Positions 22,743-34,600 of a stretch of 64,000 nt of DNA are shown here, in pieces. Under the pieces are notes generated by a model. It was not told where the DNA came from. It ran no database searches and saw only the letters and a list, made by a program, of their open reading frames with translations. Source of the stretch: Lolium rigidum (taxonomy: Eukaryota > Streptophyta > Magnoliopsida > Poales > Poaceae); the NCBI RefSeq assembly GCF_022539505.1, contig NC_061510.1, positions 277,284,330 through 277,348,329 of the forward strand, given 5' to 3'. The stretch's first letter is position 1, and each line of letters starts with the position of its first letter. The position numbers were made by a program, and so were the translations under genes.

Positions 22743-23811
22743 TCGGCGATGGGGAACGCGGCGGCGGCGAGCGTACCGTGGATGCGCGAGGTCCCGTGGT
22801 GCCGGATCGGAGGAGCCAAGGCTGCCGATCGACGGAGGAGCTTGGCCGGGTCGCCGGAGTTCGCCAGGGGCCCGCCGGAGAAATCGACCGGGTGCGAAGA
22901 ATCGCTCGAGCAGAGGAGAGACGAAGCGACAGGCGCGGCGAGGAAGAAGAAGTGCGGGGAAGAATTGCCTCGGGGCCGCGCCGCCTCATTTATAGGCACC
23001 TGGCGCACGACCACGTGGAGGGTGTGGCCCACGACGCGGGATTTACTGCGCCACGATCTCCCCATGCCTCCAACGGTTACTGAAAACGGTTGCGCCACGT
23101 CGCCCACTACCGCAGAAGATCCGGAGGAGACATTGATTTGACCAGACGAAGAGACACATCGGTGCATCCGTCAGAGCTGGTCAATTCGGGCGCAGGGCCC
23201 GAGGCGGCGGAGACTCCGGCGCGCCCAAGCCGCGGCTGGACGTCCCTTCCCAATCCGGCCCATGTTCTCCCAGCAAGGCGGAGGAGCCTCCAACACTTGT
23301 GAAAATCAAAACCGCAAAAACAAAGCGGCGTCCGGCTTGAGAGCAGCCGGATGAATCGAGCCGAATGAGGGCGCAGCCGGCTGAACAAAAATTCTCAGTC
23401 GGCCCCTCGAGTGCTTTCCAAACAAGATTCGCGGGATCAAAGACTAACGGTCAGGAAAACCTGCCTAGGTCCTTCTCTACGCAGGACCTTGCGACCCCGG
23501 GTAGGGCAAAGGACTGGGAGCAGCTGGCTCAACGCCGGCTGGCCCGCGGCAAAGGCCGGCTGAGGAGCAGCCGGCAGGAACCGTGGCCGGCTGCCTTGGG
23601 AGCTGGCTGGCTCAAAGTCTACGCTGGTCTGGCCATGGCCGTCTACCCTATGGCTGGGCCGGCTTCTACATGCCATATCCGGCTTGGTTTACACCTCCCT
23701 GACCGGCTCAAAGCTGGTGAGCCTTGCAGGAGAAGGAACTGGAAGGGCGAGCCGGCTGCTAAAGTCCACACTGATCTCACCTCCCGTAAAGTAAGGGGCA
23801 CTGTGGAGCAA
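22446..23811 (+). mobile_element. 3' region of a second Tat/RIRE2-like gypsy element
   Basis: Begins inside an antisense ORF, runs through its GC-rich upstream region and a stretch crowded with CCGGCT words (23310-23790), and ends in a purine-rich PPT (GTAAAGTAAGGGG, about 23787-23799) before an LTR start TGTGGAGCAA at 23802. The left junction at about 22445 is abrupt, joining mid-LTR of one element to mid-ORF of another. Confidence 0.65.
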
Positions 23812-25432
23812 TGATACGTCCCAAACGTATCTATAATTTCTTATGTTCCATGCTACTTTTATGATGATACACACATGTTTTATACACACTTTATATCGTT
23901 TTGATGCGTTTTCCGGAACTAACCTATTGACGAGATGCCGAAGTGCCGCTTCCGTTTTTCGCTGTTTTTGGTTTCGTAAATCCTAGTAAGGAAATATTCT
24001 CGAATTGGATGAAATCAACGCCCAACGATATTATAATTGCACGAAGCTTCCAGAACACCGAGAGGCACCGAGAGGAGNNNNNNNNNNNNNNNNNNNNNNN
24101 NNNNNNNNNNNNNNNNNNNNNNNNNNNNNNNNNNNNNNNNNNNNNNNNNNNNNNNNNNNNNNNNNNNNNNNNNNNNNGGGGGGCCCACACGTGTGGGCGG
24201 CGCGGCCCAAGGGGGGGCGCGCCCCCCTATTATGTGGCAGCTCCGTAACCCCTCCGACTCTGCCTCTTCCCCTATTTTAAGCTCCCTGACCTAAATCTTC
24301 GAGACGGAAAAGCCACGGTACGAGAAACTTTCCAGAGCCGCCGCCATCGCGAAGCCAAGATCTGGGGGACATGAGTCTCTATTTCGGCACGCCGCCGGGA
24401 CGGGGAAGTGCCCCCGGAAGGCTTCTCCATCGACACCACCGCCATCTTCATCACCGCTGCTGTCTCCCATGAGGAGGGAGTAGTTCTCCATCGAGGCTAA
24501 GGGCTGTACCGGTAGCTATGTGGTTAATCTCTCTCCTATGTACTTCAATACAATGATCTCATGAGGTGCCTTACATGATTGAGATTCATATGAGTTTTGT
24601 ATCACTATTAGTCTATGTGCTACACTTGTGATGTTATTAAAGTAGTCTATTCCTCCTTCACGGTGTAATGGTGACAGTGTGTGCATCGTGTAGTTCTTGG
24701 CGTAGGCTATGATCATAATCTCTTGTAGGTTATGGAGTTAATTATTACTATGATAGTATTGATGTGATTTATTCCCCCTTCATAGTGTAAAGGTGACAGT
24801 GTGTATGCTATGTTAGTACTCGGTTTAAATTGCAAAGATCTATTATGCTTTAAAGGTTACTTAAATATGAATGCCGAATGTTGTGGAGCTTGTTAACTCC
24901 GGCATTGAGGTGCTCTTGTAGCCCTACACAACGAATGGTGTTCATTATCAAACAAGAGTATATGTAGCACAAAGGAAGAGAACTTATTTATTTATGTGAT
25001 CAATGTTGAGAGTGTCCACTAGTGAAAGTATGATCCCTAGGCCTTGTTCCCAAATACTACAATCATCGCTTGTTTACTGTTTTACTGCATCTTTACTTCC
25101 TGCAATATTACTACCATCAACTGCACGCCAGCAAGCACTTTTCTGGCGCTGTTACTACTGCTCATATTCATCCATACTACTTGTATTTCACTATCTCTTC
25201 GCCGAACTAGTGCACCTATACATCTGACAAGTGTATTAGGTGTGTTGGGGACACAAGAGACTTCTTGTATCGTGATTGCAGGGTTGCTTGAGAGGGATAT
25301 TTTTGACCTCTTCCTCCCTGAGTTCGATAAACCTTGGGTGATCCACTTAAGGGAAACTTGCTGCTGTTCTACAAACCTCTGCTCTTGGAGGCCCAACGCT
25401 GTCTACAAGAATAGAAGCACCCGTAAACATCA
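23812..25432 (+). mobile_element. Solo LTR with TSD AGCAA
   Basis: Starts TGATACGTCCC and ends AAACATCA, flanked by perfect AGCAA copies (23807-23811 and 25433-25437). Same family as 12710-14146 and 10370-12081. It contains the second assembly gap, so its true length is uncertain. Confidence 0.9.
24078..24177. other. Assembly gap (100 N)
   Basis: Exactly 100 N inside the solo LTR. The sister copies suggest that roughly 50-150 bases of GC-rich LTR belong here. Confidence 0.98.
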
Positions 25433-25949
25433 AGCAACAGTGCCTCCATCGGACAGGCCATCATGGCTCAGGCTGCGCCGTACCACTACAGGCCATCGAG
25501 GGCAACAGAGACACTTCCTCCATGCCGCTGACCTCGGCAGCAGGATGGGACGGGCCTCAACGCCTCAACAACTCCTAACGTCAGTACCTCGGGAAGGAGC
25601 GGGAAGCTGGAACCAGCGCAGCCGGCCACTAGTCATAGTGACTTCTTTGTAAACTGCCAGCATCTATATAAGCTGTGCCACCCCTCTCGTGCGAGGGGAC
25701 GATCGATCCTTTAGCCATTCTAGTCTTAGCGCTACTCTGGGAGAGAGACCTTCGTCTACCTTAACCTCCCCGAGCAGCCGGATACAGCTCAAGGATCACC
25801 ATTGTACTGTGATATTGCTTATACACTCATAGCAGGAGTAGAGGTGTTACCTCCACAGGAGGGCCTCAAACCTGGGTACGTCGCTGTGTCGCTCGTGCCC
25901 ATACCCGCATCCGGATACCGCCGTAGAACATACTAGGAACCACTCTCTT

Positions 25950-26725
25950 TAGCCACCCTATGTCATATGCCGTGACGATACCACGACAAGCATCTCTCTC
26001 AATTTGTGGAGCTATGGGGTCTCATACAAAATTTCCAACTCAACGACAACTTAGAGGATGACATCTCTTGGAGACTCACCGAGAGTGGGCATTACTCTAC
26101 GAAGTTCGCCTACAAATTGCAATTTTTGGGTTCCACCTTCTCAAGTTTATACAAGTCCATGTGGAAGATGTGGGCCCCCCAAAGATTAAGTTGTTCACTT
26201 GGCTTGTTTTCCAAAATAGAATTTGGACCGCCGACCGCTTAGCAAAACGGGGGTGGGCTAATTGTGGGGATTTCCCTTTATGCGACCAATGCACGGAGTC
26301 CGTCGACCATCTTCTAGTCCATTGCCGTTTCACCTTGCGTCTATGGGACAAGGCCAAAGAAGGGTTCGACATTCCGGCTATTCATGTCAATAATTGGGCG
26401 GACCTCTCCTTCCCCGAGTGGTGGGCCATGATATCTACGGGGGAAAACCGCAAAGGAATGGCATCTCGTGCTATGCTCATCATTTGGGAGATTTGGTATG
26501 AAAGAAACGATAGAGTTTTCAAGAACAAGCGCGCCCCTACGCAAGTCGTCTTCGAGAGGATCAAAAAAGAAGCTACGCATTGAGTTTTAGCCGGTGCTAA
26601 AAGTTTAAGTAATTTAATGCCGGGAGAGTAAAACTTGTATTATCTCTTGATCTTTTACTTTCTTTTTTTAAAACTTCTTTCTTAATCAATGAATGGGCAA
26701 AGCTTTTGCCGTCGTTTCAACAAAA
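25950..26725 (+). mobile_element. LINE 3' end with zf-RVT segment, 5'-truncated and frameshifted
   Basis: Encodes the C-terminal zinc-binding part of a plant LINE reverse transcriptase: DISWRLTESGHYSTKFAY, then MWKMWAP, KIKLFTWL, RIWTADRLAKRGW, CDQC...HLLVHC and IWEIWYERNDRVF. The protein ends at TGA 26581-26583. One base is missing in the C run near 26172-26178, shifting the frame between MWKMWAP and the following segment. A 3' untranslated stretch follows, ending GCAAAGCTTTTGCC then AACAAAAATAA (to about 26725), as in Triticeae LINEs. The endonuclease and catalytic RT parts are absent. Confidence 0.8.
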
Positions 26726-28149
26726 ATAATACAAGTAACCAGTTCTATCTAGCCATGCATACCTTTTATTTAGGGGGTGCACATGTCATGGGGGGAATAC
26801 CTAATTTTAGTTTCTCTTTCCTTCTCCTTTGGGAAGTTCGCCATCACAAAGTACCATGGTCTCATGGTATGCTCCAACAAATAAAAATGATAATAAAAGG
26901 GGAAAATGGTAGAGAGCGACACAAAGCATATAACCGATAAAAACGAAGTCTAACTTTCTTCCTATGCATTTACATTTTGTATATGAATAATAATCAGAAA
27001 ATAGAGGTTCGCCATTGCATATCAATGGTAGGTACTTGCATCATTTTAATTGTTTGAGAGTAAATAGGGCATTTATCACTCCTCGTTCATGATAGTTGCA
27101 AGTATTAGAAGCAACTTAATAGTGTTCACTACAACACGACATGCGACCCTGGCGGATTATAAATGTCCAGGCACGTGCCTAAGCGCCGCGCGAAAAAAGC
27201 TGGTAGAGATAACTGTGTCTAGGAAACTGCAGACCCGATGCTTTTCTTTGCGTGGCACATACCGATTTGCTGGCATTCTCATGCGCGGCACCTAGATTGA
27301 AATGCCTCTGTACATTAATATATGACGCAAAATTTACCCCCCGATACGGATAAGTGCGGCACAAAAATATGTTTTCTTCGGCACATATTTTACAACATGT
27401 AAATTAATCACAATCATAAATTTATAATCAAGCAATCTATTTCATCATTTAGATAGTAATTTGAATTTCATTAAAAGAGAAATTTCTATTCATTAGGATA
27501 TAAAAATCCATATTTACTACGTTGATATTAAAATTCATCGGCTTGCTGGTTAATTACAAAGGCAGAAATTCATTTTCAACCTCATTGTTTGTGGTTGAAG
27601 CTATTTTTCTTCAGCTTCATCTTCTCGTTTATTGAAACTCTCTATTCCTTTAGAACTTTTCCGTGCACGGATCCGGGTTCCTTGCAACCTGTCTTTGTGT
27701 ACACGGAGATAAACCTCTCGAGCTCTTGCCCGATGCGAGTGATGTTGCCAGGCCCCCATTCAAAGCGTCTTGTATTGACGAACGGGGACCCGATCATAAT
27801 ACAGCAGCAAATTTATAAAAGAAAAACATGGCATGTTGATGAGATGGGGTACATATATGCGTCGCGGGAATAGCGCCGGAGGACTCCGGCGCAGCTTCAA
27901 CGACTGCCACAGGCGGGGTGAGTACACTACCCATCATGGACAACGTGCATGTCTTTTTCTCACGCACCATCTCTTTCACTCTTTCATGTTCCGAGGAAGA
28001 AATGTGGAGAGCAATAGTAGGAAGTTGGTGAGATCTAGGGTTTCATTTGTTGAGTTCGACCGGATTGAAGGACAAACAGAGAGTGCGGCGGAAGGAGTGG
28101 GGAGTATGGAATGGGGACTGGGACAAGGGTCCCTGTATTATATAGGAAA
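26726..28149. other. No recognised gene (intergenic)
   Basis: Mostly AT-rich, with short GC-richer patches at 27120-27360 and 27650-27930. CACTACAACA at 27127 looks like a CACTA terminus. The reading frames (up to 123 codons) show no known motif or codon structure. I see no tRNA, LTR or clear inverted-repeat element here. Confidence 0.4.
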
Positions 28150-28674
28150 TGACGTGGGCATTACCCTTCGGGTAATTGACATTGCCCTATCCCGTATTGT
28201 GTAGTTGGAGGCCCATGAAGGCACTTGGATGGCGCACCAGAAGATTCCTTGATGAGCAAGACAAAGAAGCGGCCGCACAAGGAAAGATTATATTTAAAAC
28301 TATTGTAAACCTAGTCGTACTCGGGTAGACCTCTGGGGACCTGGCCTCCTATATAAAGGCCAGGAGAGGGGCTGCCGAGGGACACATGATCAATCTTAGC
28401 AACCTTAGCCATCTAAAGCTTAGAGCTAGGTTACCATAGCACTTAGCCATCTCGACGAGATCTCAGCCGAACTATTCGGAACCCCATTGTAACCCAATAT
28501 CTTCATAATTAAGAACAGACAGGTAGGACATAAGGGTTTTACCTCATCGAGGGCCCCGAACCTGGGTAAATCGCTCTCCTCGCTTGTCTGTGAACCGATG
28601 TCTCGTGTCAGCTTGCAGGATTCCATCAACCCTAAGCCCCAATCGGAGGGCATTGCCGAGGAGTACCCTCGACA
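28150..28674 (+). mobile_element. Complete solo LTR with TSD GGAAA
   Basis: A 525-bp LTR, TGACGTGGGC to CCCTCGACA, flanked by perfect GGAAA copies (28145-28149 and 28675-28679). The first 320 bp match the truncated LTR at 22124-22445. A CTATATAAAGG box lies at about 28349-28359. Its family is that of the first Tat-like element. Confidence 0.93.
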
Positions 28675-30194
28675 GGAAACTAGATTGGAAGTGGGGTTAG
28701 AGTTTGTTTTGTGGGCACTAGGACAAATGCGGCCACCTATGTGGGTCGTGATTGCACATAGGACCCGTAACGATTCCACACGAAGGACATGCTCGGCTCT
28801 TTGGTGGGCCACCACTTTGATGATGTATAATTAATAATTTGGTGAAAACTAACTTTATTAGTTACAATTGTCAATGAAACACAACCGCGCAAATGTCTTA
28901 GACCTGCAACATCAAAGTGTGGATCACACCGGTCAATGAGACTAGGTTGATGAATCAACACGACGGTCAAGATCCACTGCGCGATGCGATGTGCCTCCCT
29001 TAATGGACCGTGGCATTAAAGGGTGTCTGGCTAGCGTGCCACCGACAATGCTCATCCGCTAGCAAAAAAAAACTTTTGCAGACGACTATGACTCTTGTCG
29101 TCCAAAAAAAATGTATCGTTAAGGAGGGATTTTTTTGTAGTGCTAGCCACTGGAATGATTTAACTTAAATAAATACATAAAAGAGGGTCATTTTTTGCAA
29201 AGAGTCTACCAATTGATTCATAATCTTCAACAACAGTACAAGAAAACCCAAAAGTAACAAAAATTACAAACAGTTCTTTGGGCCAACTAGCGACGACTAC
29301 AAACCGGCATGCAAGTGGACCGTCCGACGGACGTGGCGACAGCCCGCTGGATTAGGTGTGTGGTGAAAATTAGATAAAGAATAGTGATTGTGTGATTGGA
29401 TGATTATAGAATGAAATCATAAGGCGGGCAAGCCTCGATGTCTTGGGAGTTGTCCGCCTGCATCCCCAACCACAAACACTGGAACAAGACGAAGACACAC
29501 CACCATCCTCACCCCTCCCTCATTGGATCCGGGCATAGCTTGTCGTAGTAAAGCTTGTTGTAGTATACGAACGGGAAGCCGTCGTGCTAAGGCTACAAAG
29601 GACCAATGTAAGAGAGCACCAGCCATCGCCGGTGAAGAGAACCATATATCAGGTAGAAAACAAACCAAATCTGGACAAAAACCCTAAATAGACTGGAAAA
29701 AATAACAAAAGGAGGGACCCTCCCGCCGACAAGGATTGGGATCCACTGCTGCTCCATGGCCCTAAGCGCATAGGAGGTGAGGCAGATCAGCGGCTGCGCC
29801 AGCTGGAGGCAGGGAAACCCTAGTGGCCTCTTTGTCTCTCACATACGGGAACGAAGGGGTATCACATATAAAGAGGATGATGACTAATGCACCCCCCCCC
29901 CCCCTCCCAAATTCACCAAGGGATAGGAGGGGAAAGGGGTTGATGTGAAGGATATAGAGGATCCTCATTGCACTCCTAGATTTTTGCTCACCATTGGTAC
30001 AAGTATGTTGTTGGAAATATCATTAGTTTCTTAGAATTAGAAAATATTGTATTTTTGGCTAACTTTTATTTCAACTAGTAGTTGCACTCTTCCCTGAGCC
30101 ATTTACTCGCACAAAAATGTCAATCTACAAGCGTATCTAAATTTCCATTCCCTCAAAAATCACGGGAATGAAAATTAACCATGTATGTAATGAT
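28675..30194. other. No recognised gene; transposon-like remnants
   Basis: TTTTTTTGTAGTG at 29130-29142 resembles a CACTA right end. About 29190-29300 read on the minus strand resembles the 3' untranslated end of a Triticeae LINE (GTAATTTTTGTTACTTTTG-like words ending near GCAAAAAATG). A C12 run lies at about 29893-29904. From about 30000 onward the sequence is homologous to the lipase 3' flank at 36530-36725. Confidence 0.4.
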
Positions 30195-30312
30195 CTATAT
30201 ACCTAGGGCTTGTACCAAGTCCCTCGCCTGAATTACAGCCATTTGTCACCTCCAAGCTGCATGAAACCTTTACCCTTGAACATATTCCATGACCTTGCTT
30301 ACCAGATCCTCG
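30195..30312 (-). pseudogene. Lipase 3'-end pseudogene
   Basis: The minus strand matches the last 38 codons of the lipase gene at 36726-38099. The match starts at the stop codon equivalent (30195-30197) and ends abruptly at 30312, in the GAGGATCTG equivalent. Two nonsense changes interrupt it (a TAA after YVQG and a TGA two residues before QMA). Homology continues downstream of the stop (30000-30194 against 36530-36725), so this is a DNA-level duplicate with its 3' flank and not a processed copy. The rest of the coding region is gone. Confidence 0.85.
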
Positions 30313-31607
30313 CAACATCGTCTTCCATTAGGCATCCAGGGGAGTGTGATGCCAAAGTAGCCGCCACCCAGACATGCGGCCATGGATTTTCATCTAGGGC
30401 ATGTGTAGTAGTGGGAGAGACCTCACTAAAGCCTCTATGCAACATTGTTCTGTGTGGCTGCCATCTTCGTCCAAGGATTTCGCCCGGTCCAATGCACCTC
30501 AATACAATACATTACGACCGCACATAATCCTACTGGCACCCGAATTCGACAGAGGCAAGGAACACAATCAGGAAAAAATATGACGTCGAGCTGATGGAGA
30601 ACCCATCTCACTACGACCTCCTTCCGACAACATCTCATCGCCCGCGAGGCCAAGGAATTCAGCCAGCTGCACCCAGCGTTCTCGGTCACTGTAGATTGTA
30701 GAGTCGATGCCACTATCTCCACAACGGGTGTAAACGGAACGGATTGGTTGCCTCTACCATAGCTTTAACCACATTTTTATCTCGGATTCAAAGCATAATG
30801 GATAATGATTGGTTGCGGATTTGAATGTGGGTATATCAGACCATGGATTCAAATCAGAAACAAGGTGTAGCAGGAGGGAAATAAAATAATAAGAAAATAC
30901 TTTCATATGCAGATATTTATAATTCTAGCAATAATTTAGAGGATTTAACCTTTCAACCTTAGAATAGTCAATGAATTACGACAATAGAGACTAGATTTAG
31001 ACTAAACCTCGAGTATTCACGTGATGGGATATATATAAATTGAATTGACATGGTAGCAAAATAAACCCGGTAACTCACTAGCAGATGAAATTGTACTAGA
31101 TTGGTATTGGCTTTCAAGTAGAAAATCGGGTAATCCGGTTTGAAACATTTGCATAAGCCCAATTAACTTTCGGATATATCTGCATGGTATTTCCTATATG
31201 ATATCCTACACCATGTCCAAAAATCATTTATGGATTAGGATCTCCTTATCCATCCGATTCTCAATTATGGGATATGGATTTCTTAAAACGGATTCGGCGC
31301 CGAAATTGGTACGAAAATTATCCTATCCATTGAGACCCATAATCTCCATGGAGTTTTGTTACAGATGTTGAGAGTCCTCCATGCAATGCAAAGAGGCGGG
31401 AGTCTCATCACCACCTTCATGTGCATCTTGCAAGCTGGCCGAGCGTCTAGCATCACCGAGCAAAACAAAAAGCTAGGTGGGACATACCTAGGAAGAGCCA
31501 CTAGGATGGGCTACTATTAAGTTGGGCTTTACCAATACATAGGCATTTTTCTACTGGGCTAGACGGGCCACAACACTGGTTTGTTGATAGATTCTTCTAA
31601 AAGTTTA
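30313..31607. other. Unassigned repeat-like sequence between pseudogene and CACTA element
   Basis: No gene is visible. 30313-30720 has moderate GC and looks like inserted repeat DNA that truncates the lipase duplicate. 30720-31350 is AT-rich, with repeated ggattcaaat and ggatatggatt words. 31536-31585 (TACTGGGCTAGACGGGCCACAAC core) is a second copy of 36376-36417, downstream of the lipase gene. Confidence 0.4.
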
Positions 31608-34600
31608 CACTAGTGGAGAAGAGGCCTTTGGTCCCAAGCCCCTGGGAGCAAATGTCCCCGTTCTGAACCAAACCGAGACTAAAGGTGAGCATTGGTCCCG
31701 GTTCGTTTCGCGCTGGGCGACCCCACTCGATGGCGCCTGTCCGTTAGCGGCCTATGGTCCCAGTTTGTACTACAAACTGGGACTAAAGGGTCGGTGGCAG
31801 GGCGCGGCAGGCCGTGTCAGGCCTCGGGACCCTTTAGTCCCGGTTTGTAGTACAAACCGGGACCATAGGCCCACCCTTTGGACCCGATTTGTATTACAAA
31901 CCGGGACAAAGTCCCCAATCTGCCTATGTAACCTTGTCCCTGCCCAAGTGTGAGCCACACTTAGCTATTTTTTCACTTTCTTCAGAAGAGGGGTGTATTG
32001 CTTCGCTCTCTTCTTCACATGCACAAGAGGTATTCGATGAAATGCTTAAGTGGATTTGCCACTTGAGTTTACACAAATCAAGCCACAGTTAATTTGCTTT
32101 TTTTCTTCTCAATCGAGGTTAACAACTTTATCCTTTCATCTGTAATTGATAAAATGCATGTGTATTGAAAAATTCATGGCTGACCTCATAGCCAACGGTA
32201 CTCTGGATGATCGCGACGACGGTATTCCAGATGATGGCGGTGACGATGTCAGCGCAACTTTTTTGAATGACTCCGGTGAGGGAGCGGAGAATATTGAGCG
32301 AAGAGAAGATGGCTACGATGAGGAAGAAGATCCTAATGGCTCCGATGAGCAAGAAGATCATCATAATGGCTCTAGAACCGTAGTTATCACCCAGGTATAT
32401 AAATTAAGCCGATGTTGATCGACTAGATGCATTAACTAATTAAATTGTACTGACGATGAATTATTTCTATTTTAGCCCTCCGGATCGAGCACTTCTTCTG
32501 TAAAGTCGAGGAAGCGAGGCCCGGCCAAAAAGTTGGACGACGGTGTTAGGCGCGACATCACCCATATCGCTAAGGATGGTAAACCGATTGCTCCCGAGAG
32601 TAATGCAAAGTCATTTATAGCTCAATGCGGAGTGCTTGTTAGGGACTGCATCCCGATCACCGTTCGAGATTGGAACAAGCCGAAGGGACTAGAGCTGTCT
32701 GCAGAGGAAGAAGCTCAAGGTCTTTATATCGATGATGTAGCCAAAAACAGCATTCTGACCAAGCTCATGGCACATTTCAACATAGTACCTCCAGAGGGGG
32801 ATGCCGATGAAAAGGCAAAGATGGAGAAGGCAGACCGTGACTTTGCCAAGAAGAAGATGGCCGAACTATTCAAGAACCACAAGAAAAGATTGCGCACCCT
32901 TATCAAGAAAGACAAGACTCCGGACAGTGAGAAGGTAAAAACTCACTGGGACGAATTTGTGAAGTACAACACGGAGTCAGAAGAATTTAAGAAAAGGTCG
33001 GTAACAAATAAGGCAAATGATGCGTTGAAAAAATATCACCAAGTTATGGGTCCAGGTGGATACAGGGATAACCGTCCTAAGTGGTAGGCAGCTGAGGCGG
33101 AACTGACTAGGAAAGGGATCAGATTAGGGACACACGGTTGGACCGAACAGTCGAAGGAGTGGTTCTACGGGATTGGGGGAAAGTTGGATCCAGAAACAGG
33201 GAAGTGTATCTATAAGAAAGCTCATCTGAAGCAGCCCATTGAAGCCCTGGAACAAGCACATAAGGATGTGGAGGCGGGGAGGTTCCAGCCCGAAAGAGAG
33301 AACGATGAGCTGAAACGCGCCCTTGGGAACAAAGAACACGGCGGACGAACACGGGGCACAGAAGGCTCCGTTCCGTGGAAGATTGGCTTTCCTGCGGAAA
33401 GGAAGAGATTTCCTGATAAAAGCCATGAGAGGAGAAAGGCAAGGGAAACAGGCCAAATAGCGTCCTTAGAGGAGTCTATGAGCACCATGAAAGGCCAATT
33501 TGCCATAGTAACCCAAGTACTTACATCCCAGATGGCTCAGGGGCAGGCTGTAGATCCTGCATTGCTCGATGCTATCGTCCCGCTGCAATCTCAACACCGA
33601 AAAAGCAGTGTGGCTTCCACTCAGCTGGATAATGATGATGATGACCAGGTGGTCAAGCCTCCTCGCTACCCCCCCCCCGTGGATGATCTCACTGAGAGCC
33701 GTCCTTGTGAGCTGCATGTTAAAGTTTTCAACCTATCCTTCAAGGCGGCGGTCGGCATTCTCTTACCTACAAGGACTTACCATTGCCGTCCGTTCCAAGA
33801 CGACTTTGCTGTTGTGATGGTGGATGAAGTGCTGAGAGATTATGAGCAGTTGGTCCTTGAGCACCCTGCAGGTGAAGATGGGGAAATCAAAGAACTGGGA
33901 GAAGCCCGTAGAACCACCGTGCAATGGCGGAAGGAGAACAGTGTGTTTCCAGTTGAGAAGCCATCAAGCAGGCCACCTCGTCTGCCTCCTCCGCCACCTG
34001 CGCAGTCTCCTCCGCGTGATGACTCTCCTCTTCGGGATGATGATTCCCCTGTGCATGATCAGTCTCATCAGGAATCACAGGCGGCTCCCACGCGTGACAA
34101 TACTCCGCCGCCTCCTCCTCCTCGTCAGGAGACTCCGCCGCCTCCACCTAAGCAAAAGAGGAAGCTAACCGAAGCACCTCCTACAGCTCCGAAGAGATCA
34201 TCAACTCCGATGAGGGCACAGACTCCAGAGTTGTTACCACATGAGCAGACTGATGAGCAAAAGGCGTTTCTTGCGCCGAAGAAGATGTTTATTCCACCGC
34301 ATACAATGAAGCACTTTGCCGAGACGAGAATAAAGAGAGTTGAGCCGAGAAGTGATTATGACCGCTCTCTTGGTAAGTCGTATAGAGCGAGCAAAGCGAA
34401 AAATGTCGCCCAGCTTGGACAACAGGACAAACAGTCCATACCGCACTTTGTCGTGCAGCCCTATGATGATCCAGAGATGGCATCGATGATCGAACGGGAG
34501 GCTAGAGGTCAGGGAGCAGATGTTCAGTACGAGGATTACTATCCAACGGCTCAAGTCGTAAACAAGTATAGATATGGATCTGATCTCGTCAAATCTGGCG

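Larger units (their letters stand above)
23802..25930 (+). mobile_element. 3' LTR of second Tat-like element, split by solo LTR
   Basis: The LTR starts TGTGGAGCAA at 23802, is interrupted after 10 bases by the solo LTR, resumes at 25438 and ends CCGTAGAACA at 25930. Without the insertion it is about 0.5 kb. It has a CTATATAAGC box at about 25661-25670 and the 'cctcaaacctgggta' type end found in other grass LTRs. Ends are TGT...ACA. Confidence 0.65.

Noticed and set aside
22615..23167. Several 126-179 codon frames on both strands near 22.6-23.2 kb
   Set aside because: They arise from the GAA/GAG microsatellite and high GC in the upstream region of the antisense ORF.
27127..29142. One CACTA element bounded by CACTACAACA and TTTTGTAGTG
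   Set aside because: Only eight terminal bases agree, the 3-bp flanks differ (GTT, CTA), and subterminal repeats are not shared. Each end may belong to a different element.
29190..29300. LINE 3' end on the minus strand
   Set aside because: Word-level resemblance only. No coding remnant and no target duplication found, so mentioned only within the spacer entry.
32146..32175. Upstream ATGs of the CACTA gene (32146 and 32158)
   Set aside because: In frame, but they would add an unremarkable AT-rich lead. The ATG at 32176 begins the acidic segment usual for this protein class.
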